Positions 19,112 through 21,056 of a stretch of 21,056 bases of DNA are shown one piece after another. The notes under the pieces are model-generated. The model was given only the letters and a program-made list of their open reading frames with translations, made no database searches and was not told where the DNA came from. This DNA comes from a virus, in IMG/VR virus record IMGVR_UViG_3300032322_001863, positions 1-21,056 of that record; one strand, given 5' to 3'. Numbering within the stretch: position 1 is the first letter of the stretch; each line of letters starts with the position of its first letter. The translations under genes and the position numbers were made by a program.

Positions 19112-20027
19112 TGACGCGGCAGAACTCCGGCTCCAGCAACATGCCGCTAGGTGCAAAATGCAATACAGTAAAACCCTGTGACCAGTTCACAGGGTTATCT
19201 TCTGCGTAGGAGAACTTGTCGTTTTCCGGGCCGAAGTCAGATAGCGTGCCGCATTCGACGCCCCAGCGAAGGCCGTTGTAATCGGCAAACATGACCGCCT
19301 GAAGCCGATGCGTGTGCCCGGTCACGATGGACTTGCCGCTCTTCAGCGTGTTATTGTACGCCCCGTGCACCCCTTGATGGATGCGGTGCTTCACGACCGT
19401 GTGATCGTTCAGCCACAGGCTTGTGCAGAACTGCCACGCAGGGAAGTGGTGGGCGATATCAAACCCATGCACCAGCTCGTATTCCGGCGCCGCTTGCGCC
19501 AGCCGTGCCATGAAGCGGTTGTCGTGGTTGCCGGCGGTCCACATCAGATAGCAGCCGGGAGGCGCGTATGCCTCGATCTCTGCGTGACGCTCCTTGACTG
19601 CCTCCAGCTCCTCGGCCACGCTTGGCAACTGCACGTGCGCGCCTGGCGGGTGTCGGCTGATCTTTGCCCCGTCGAAGCTGTCGCCGTTCATGATGATCAT
19701 CGACGGCTGCAATTCCTTGATGATCTCGATCAGGGCCCCAAACGCCTTGCTGCGCTCGCCAGGCCAGAAATGCCCGTCGCTGCCGATGATGACGGGACCA
19801 ACGATGTTCTCTTTTAGCGCACGGAAACCTTGTGTCGGCACCTCGATCTTTGGCCGTTTTGCTGGCTGCGACACGGTGTCCAATATGATCCCGTGCCGTT
19901 GCTCGATGCCATTCCGCCGCGCAATGACCCCGCGCAGGTTAAGATTTAACTCTTTGGCGACCACAGACGGCGATCCTAGACGCTTCCAGGCGTCAATGAA
20001 CTCCTGGTCAGAGTATTTCTTGGGCAT
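19071..20027 (-). CDS. Metallophosphoesterase with N-terminal helix-turn-helix
   Basis: A 318-aa calcineurin-like phosphoesterase. The two-metal motifs are visible: SDGH (83-86), NGDSFDG (114-120), GNHD (166-169), a His-rich segment HRIHQGVHG (214-222) and GHTH (237-240). Residues 5-45 (SDQEFIDAWKRLGSPSVVAK, then ELNLNLRGVIARRNGIEQ) look like a helix-turn-helix, as found in many phage members of this group. The substrate could be DNA, RNA or a small phosphate ester; the DNA-binding-like N-terminus favours nucleic acid. It lies 3 nt after the HExxH gene, in the leftward operon with the lysis genes. Confidence 0.9.
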   Translation of the reverse strand: MPKKYSDQEFIDAWKRLGSPSVVAKELNLNLRGVIARRNGIEQRHGIILDTVSQPAKRPKIEVPTQGFRALKENIVGPVIIGSDGHFWPGERSKAFGALIEIIKELQPSMIIMNGDSFDGAKISRHPPGAHVQLPSVAEELEAVKERHAEIEAYAPPGCYLMWTAGNHDNRFMARLAQAAPEYELVHGFDIAHHFPAWQFCTSLWLNDHTVVKHRIHQGVHGAYNNTLKSGKSIVTGHTHRLQAVMFADYNGLRWGVECGTLSDFGPENDKFSYAEDNPVNWSQGFTVLHFAPSGMLLEPEFCRVIKGQAWFRGQPVA

Positions 20028-20030
20028 TCG

Positions 20031-20279
20031 CTACTCCTGCGCGCGGCGGAAGTTCAACCGCCAGATCACGTCCGCAACTTGCTTGCCGAGCGTGTCGATC
20101 TGTTTTTCTTCGGCATCGGGAAAAACAAGATGTGCTACTTCGTGAGCGGCTATTTCCAAAAGCATCTTCGGCTTCTGAAGGAGGCGCGGATCTAGCTGGA
20201 TGTGGTCTTCGTCAATATAGGCCCAGCCCCAGGCACGCTCACAAGTTTTCCATTCGATGGTGATCTTGCGGCGTTTCAT
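20031..20279 (-). CDS. Small HExxH metalloprotease-like protein
   Basis: An 82-aa protein with a zincin signature HEVAH at 46-50, preceded by a hydrophobic helix (MLLEIAA) and followed by LVFPDAEEKQIDTLGKQVAD. The third zinc ligand is not obvious; the Asp/Glu at 55-58 could serve. Small one-domain proteins with H-E-x-x-H and a trailing V..W-R-L helix occur in many phages. Whether they are active proteases is unknown to me. The start ATG at 20279 follows the previous stop by 3 nt. Confidence 0.78.
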   Translation of the reverse strand: MKRRKITIEWKTCERAWGWAYIDEDHIQLDPRLLQKPKMLLEIAAHEVAHLVFPDAEEKQIDTLGKQVADVIWRLNFRRAQE

Positions 20280-20282
20280 ACG

Positions 20283-20525
20283 TCAATCCTTGCATCGCTT
20301 GCGGCGGTGATCCCACTCGCCGCCGCGGCGGATGCAGTCGCGCCACTCTTGCTCTTTCTCGGGCGGCATCCGCTTCGTGACATATTTGAGAATGGATGGC
20401 CACAGCTTCTGCGTCAGCCGCCATCCGAACTCGATCCAGAACGACGGACGCTGGGCGAACAGGAAAGCCCCTGCGCCCAGCCCCAAGAGTACAACGACAG
20501 TCGCTATGGCCTCTTGCCAAGTCAC
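20283..20525 (-). CDS. One-TM protein of the lysis cassette, possible spanin
   Basis: An 80-aa protein. A GTG start at 20525 overlaps the holin-like stop (GTGA) and gives a hydrophobic segment TVVVLLGLGAGAFLFAQ (about residues 8-24). A Trp-rich linker and a basic, charged tail with two Cys (EWRDCIRRGGEWDHRRKRCK) follow. A longer frame to 20603 adds residues read from the holin-like gene and is rejected. An N-terminal anchor and a charged tail next to holin and endolysin would suit an inner-membrane spanin or holin modulator. No coiled coil is evident, so this stays tentative. Confidence 0.6.
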   Translation of the reverse strand: MTWQEAIATVVVLLGLGAGAFLFAQRPSFWIEFGWRLTQKLWPSILKYVTKRMPPEKEQEWRDCIRRGGEWDHRRKRCKD

Positions 20526-20689
20526 TTCTTGTTGGGGATCGCCCAGACAAGGACCGGCGTCAGCAGGCCGACGATGGTCGCCACCGTCTCCTGACTGATC
20601 CACGACAGCGAGAAGCCGGTGTAGGTCTGCACGATGAAGAGCACACCCATGATGAGCGCGACAAGCGCCTTGTCGATCGACGTAAACAT
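20522..20689 (-). CDS. Two-TM holin-like protein
   Basis: A 55-aa protein starting MFTSIDKALVALIMGVLFIV and ending TPVLVWAIPNKK. It has two hydrophobic segments (about 8-25 and 35-50) joined by a short loop (YTGFSLSWISQE) and a charged C-terminus, the class II holin layout. From memory, similar M-F-T-x-I-D-K-A-L-V...P-V-L-V-W...P-N-K-K proteins are common beside phage endolysins. Ribosome site GAAAGGAAAGAAG precedes the ATG. It sits between the endolysin and the one-TM protein with a GTGA overlap. It is shorter than 60 aa and easily missed. Confidence 0.75.
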   Translation of the reverse strand: MFTSIDKALVALIMGVLFIVQTYTGFSLSWISQETVATIVGLLTPVLVWAIPNKK

Positions 20690-20690
20690 T

Positions 20691-21056
20691 TCACTTCTTT
20701 CCTTTCGTTGTGCCGGGGTAGGACACCCACGGCAGTTGAAAATGTGGCCCGTCCTTAAACGTCTTCCAGTCGCCGCCCCACTCCAGAGGCACGTTTTCCT
20801 TCTTGGCCGCAGACTTCATGCGCGTGGCGAGGCGGTCGTAGAGCGGCCAGTCCCAGCGCACCTGGCCCTTGATCGTGCAGGCCAGATCGACGGCGTGTGC
20901 AAAACCATTTGCCGCAGGGATATGTCGGGACCGTAACGTTTTGGATGCGCCCTTGGCCTTGAGGATCTTCTGCTCCTCCAGCGTGCGGACGCCGCAGGTG
21001 ACGATGAAGCCCGTCGCCGGGTCGGCCCAGTCGGCAGCGCAGCGCATGACGACACG
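20691..21056 (-). CDS. M15-type peptidase endolysin, N-terminus outside window
   Basis: At least 121 residues of a peptidoglycan peptidase of the M15 group (L-alanyl-D-glutamate or D-Ala-D-Ala type). Visible motifs are GVRTLEEQKILKAKGAS, SRHIPAANGFAHAVDL (zinc ligands His and Asp), WDWPLYDRLA and WGGDWKTFKDGPHFQLP (catalytic and third-ligand region). The frame is open to the window edge (R-V-V before the first Met), and family members have about 10-20 more residues upstream. The Met at 21047 is therefore probably not the start. It leads the leftward lysis operon and ends 2 nt before the holin-like start. Confidence 0.9.
   Translation of the reverse strand, partial: RVVMRCAADWADPATGFIVTCGVRTLEEQKILKAKGASKTLRSRHIPAANGFAHAVDLACTIKGQVRWDWPLYDRLATRMKSAAKKENVPLEWGGDWKTFKDGPHFQLPWVSYPGTTKGKK

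Noticed and set aside
1-21056. tRNA genes, integrase or attachment sites, insertion sequences
   Set aside because: I saw no cloverleaf with a conserved T-loop, no tyrosine or serine recombinase motif and no transposase. By eye a degenerate tRNA could be missed; a covariance-model scan would settle it.

Overview
The window reads as part of a double-stranded DNA tailed-phage genome or prophage. It holds terminase genes, a phage-type replication and recombination set, a cytosine methyltransferase, many tiny overlapping ORFs and a lysis cassette. I see no rRNA, tRNA, integrase, transposase or CRISPR array. Coding DNA looks GC-rich (about 60% by eye, not computed), with GTG/TTG starts and many ATGA/GTGA/TGATG start-stop overlaps. 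The promoter-like boxes are of TTGACA-N17-TATC type. A high-GC proteobacterial host, perhaps an alphaproteobacterium, is an inference only; no host gene is present to prove it.

Layout, left to right. (1) 1-2622, minus strand: packaging operon of terminase small subunit, a 121-aa protein, terminase large subunit, and two small basic late proteins (the last cut by the window edge). (2) 2623-3415: an 800-bp stretch with no convincing gene. It is dense in repeats: two 18-bp TGACTGGCTAGTCA-type repeats, a 12-bp minisatellite of 12 full copies, a 15-bp inverted repeat flanking an AT-rich stretch, 13-bp direct repeats, a terminator hairpin and an 18-bp palindrome. It is a candidate origin, packaging or control region. 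(3) 3416-3803: a small minus-strand gene and a divergent control region with three GTTGACA copies. (4) 3804-7566, plus strand: an early-type run of small genes. Among them are a shortened sliding-clamp-like protein, a DnaA domain IV-like DNA-binding protein and two tiny membrane peptides. Several are separated by GC-rich hairpins and preceded by near-identical leaders. (5) 7563-14639, minus strand: replication operon of a Cas4/RecB-like PD-(D/E)XK nuclease, an HNH-AP2 homing endonuclease, a conserved protein of possible ssDNA-binding role, family A DNA polymerase, a secreted lytic transglycosylase and a primase-helicase. (6) 14722-19111, plus strand and divergent from (5): a VRR-NUC nuclease, a C5 cytosine methyltransferase with a second long gene nested in its +1 frame, an SNF2-like helicase, small ORFs, a 32-aa membrane peptide and a DUF6378-like protein. 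(7) 19071-21056, minus strand: lysis cassette (M15-type endolysin, two-TM holin-like protein, one-TM protein), then an HExxH protein and a metallophosphoesterase.

Together the genes suggest a phage that brings its own polymerase, primase-helicase, nucleases and helicase. It also carries mimics of two host replication proteins (clamp and DnaA DNA-binding domain) and modifies its DNA with a cytosine methyltransferase. The most notable single observation is the pair of long, apparently conserved reading frames over the same 930 bp at 15070-16002. The two-domain clamp and the repeat-dense region upstream of the terminase follow.
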